A stretch of 64,000 bases of DNA from Arthrobacter sp. P2b (GTDB taxonomy: Bacteria > Actinomycetota > Actinomycetes > Actinomycetales > Micrococcaceae). Positions 63,124 through 64,000 of this stretch are shown here, piece after piece. The notes beneath the pieces were generated by a model. The model made no database searches, was not told the origin of the DNA, and saw nothing but the letters and a program-made list of their open reading frames with translations. Within the stretch, counting starts at the first letter, position 1. Each line of letters starts with the position of its first letter. Location: positions 1 to 64,000 of the forward strand of contig NZ_FVZL01000003.1 of the NCBI RefSeq assembly GCF_900168295.1, read 5' to 3'. The position numbers and the translations under genes are program-made.

Positions 63124-64000
63124 GGGTTCCCGAGCCATTCCAGGGCAGCGGCTGCCGTCCATGCCTGGGCGAGGCTTCCCAAGGGCTCTGCCGTAAACGG
63201 TTCGTAGTACTCCGCGAAGGTGAGGTCGGCCAACTGCTGCAGGGACTCCGAGCGGAGTGTCTTGACCAGGTCAGCCTGCCCGTCACGATCGCTTGCCCAG
63301 CCCAGCAGCAGGTTCAGGAACGGCCACACCGGCCCGCGCCAGTAGGTCCTCGGCCTGAAGGCCGCACTGGCGGGGGAGGTGGACGGCGGGAGTGCAAACC
63401 GCATTCCGGGGAATGCCATCCAGTCCTTGCCCTGCAGCAGTTCACGCTGCCTCGACAGGAGTGCGGCATCGCCGCCGGCCACCAGCGGCGCGAAACCGGA
63501 CACCGTTTCGGTGGAAATCCATTCGCCCGCCAGGACGTCGTAGTCCCGGGCCAGCCCCGTCTCCGGGTCCACCGTGGAGGCCACCCCGCGGCGGAAGCGT
63601 TCGGCCAGCCCCCGCAGTTCCGCTTCCTCGGGGCGTCCAAGTTCAGCGGCCAGGTTGGCCAGGACCTCGGTGGAGGCTGCCATAATTCCTGAGAAGAAGA
63701 CGTCCCGGACCCGGAAATCCACAATCTCCTGCACGGCCTGGTCGTCGAAGCCTACGGATGCCATCTGCTGGACGAGCCAGAGGTACTTCGCGTATTCGGC
63801 GTCGTCCGGCCTTTCGCTGGCATCCGCCACATGGAGGACGTCCCGGCGGGTGAACGGCTCCAGCTCGCCGGGGTGGATGGCCGCGTACGGGCCGTCCCAG
63901 CGGGGGGAGTTGTCAAAGCCCGATTCCCAGCCGTGGTGGATCTCCACCAGGCCCACGCCTTCGGGATCCCGGACAGTGGCCAGCCAGCGGTGCCAGGCCA
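63120..64000 (-). CDS. GH63-type glucosylglycerate/mannosylglycerate hydrolase, 5' part outside window
   Basis: The C-terminal 292 codons are present and the frame stays open to the window end. HHGWESGFDNSPRWDGPYA is the signature of the (alpha/alpha)6 barrel of GH63 and related hydrolases, and TYWRGPVWPFLNLLLGWA supplies the second conserved block. Overlap with glycerate kinase implies the product glycerate is phosphorylated directly. Trehalase-like or other GH63 activities cannot be excluded. Confidence 0.85.
   Translation of the reverse strand, partial: AWHRWLATVRDPEGVGLVEIHHGWESGFDNSPRWDGPYAAIHPGELEPFTRRDVLHVADASERPDDAEYAKYLWLVQQMASVGFDDQAVQEIVDFRVRDVFFSGIMAASTEVLANLAAELGRPEEAELRGLAERFRRGVASTVDPETGLARDYDVLAGEWISTETVSGFAPLVAGGDAALLSRQRELLQGKDWMAFPGMRFALPPSTSPASAAFRPRTYWRGPVWPFLNLLLGWASDRDGQADLVKTLRSESLQQLADLTFAEYYEPFTAEPLGSLAQAWTAAAALEWLGNP

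Noticed and set aside
1..64000. CRISPR arrays, tRNA/rRNA genes, complete insertion sequences or prophage genes
   Set aside because: No regularly spaced repeats, tRNA cloverleafs, rRNA, transposase motifs or phage structural genes were seen. The tail-fibre-like module in the Tat proteins is not enough to call a prophage.

Overview
The window is about 64 kb of high-GC actinobacterial DNA. Gene content (GlmS, three GAF-ANTAR regulators plus one ArsR-ANTAR, a SARP regulator, Tat-exported enzymes, DUF1304, hemerythrin, and a glycerate kinase next to a GH63-type hydrolase) suggests a soil Micrococcaceae such as Arthrobacter or Pseudarthrobacter. That placement is an inference from gene content; no rRNA or tRNA gene is visible.

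Layout. 1-933 is the 3' part of glmS. 0.94-13.1 kb looks like an acquired, partly decayed island directly downstream of glmS. It holds three Tat-exported proteins that share one N-terminal module but carry different C-terminal domains (SGNH esterase, beta-helix, beta-propeller plus lectin-like), an OpgC-type acyltransferase and an acyltransferase remnant. It also holds an operon of three tiny membrane proteins with an orphan EspI/MinD-like ATPase, and a small Cys/His-rich protein that has a second copy at 16.5 kb. 13.2-14.8 kb is a metallo-hydrolase converging on a GAF-ANTAR regulator. 14.9-16.4 kb is decayed coding sequence. 16.5-18.0 kb holds the second Cys/His-rich protein and an OafA-type acyltransferase.

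18.2-24.3 kb is an Lrp-regulated 2-oxoacid dehydrogenase (E1alpha, E1beta, E2). The lrp-E1alpha intergenic region is duplicated, and the copies flank an inserted ArsR-ANTAR fusion gene and a small gene. 24.6-27.5 kb is a two-component system with an extra degenerate kinase-like membrane protein. 28.0-36.0 kb is one gene for a 2674-residue secreted protein with about a dozen Ig-like repeats, PKD domains and a cutinase-type esterase domain. 36-40 kb has a TM2 protein, two SGNH hydrolases and small proteins. 40.2-43.8 kb is a glycan operon (GtrA, GT2, PMT-type). 44.5-49.1 kb encodes small membrane proteins, a lipoprotein, a beta-lactamase-family serine hydrolase and a hemerythrin. 49.8-53.8 kb has an acyltransferase, a DUF1304 protein and a multicopper oxidase.

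53.9-57.6 kb is a regulatory cluster (two GAF-ANTAR proteins and a SARP fused to a receiver domain). It lies next to an exopolysaccharide cassette at 58.1-60.6 kb: a GT2 synthase, a 51-residue peptide that is little more than a sortase sorting signal, and a secreted GH26 hydrolase. The window ends with a ROK repressor, glycerate kinase and a GH63-type hydrolase, consistent with glucosylglycerate or mannosylglycerate use.

Two dispersed repeat families occur. One is a palindrome built on TACGACGGCGGC, and the other contains GGTTGAGCCTGTCGAAACC. Both also lie inside coding sequences.
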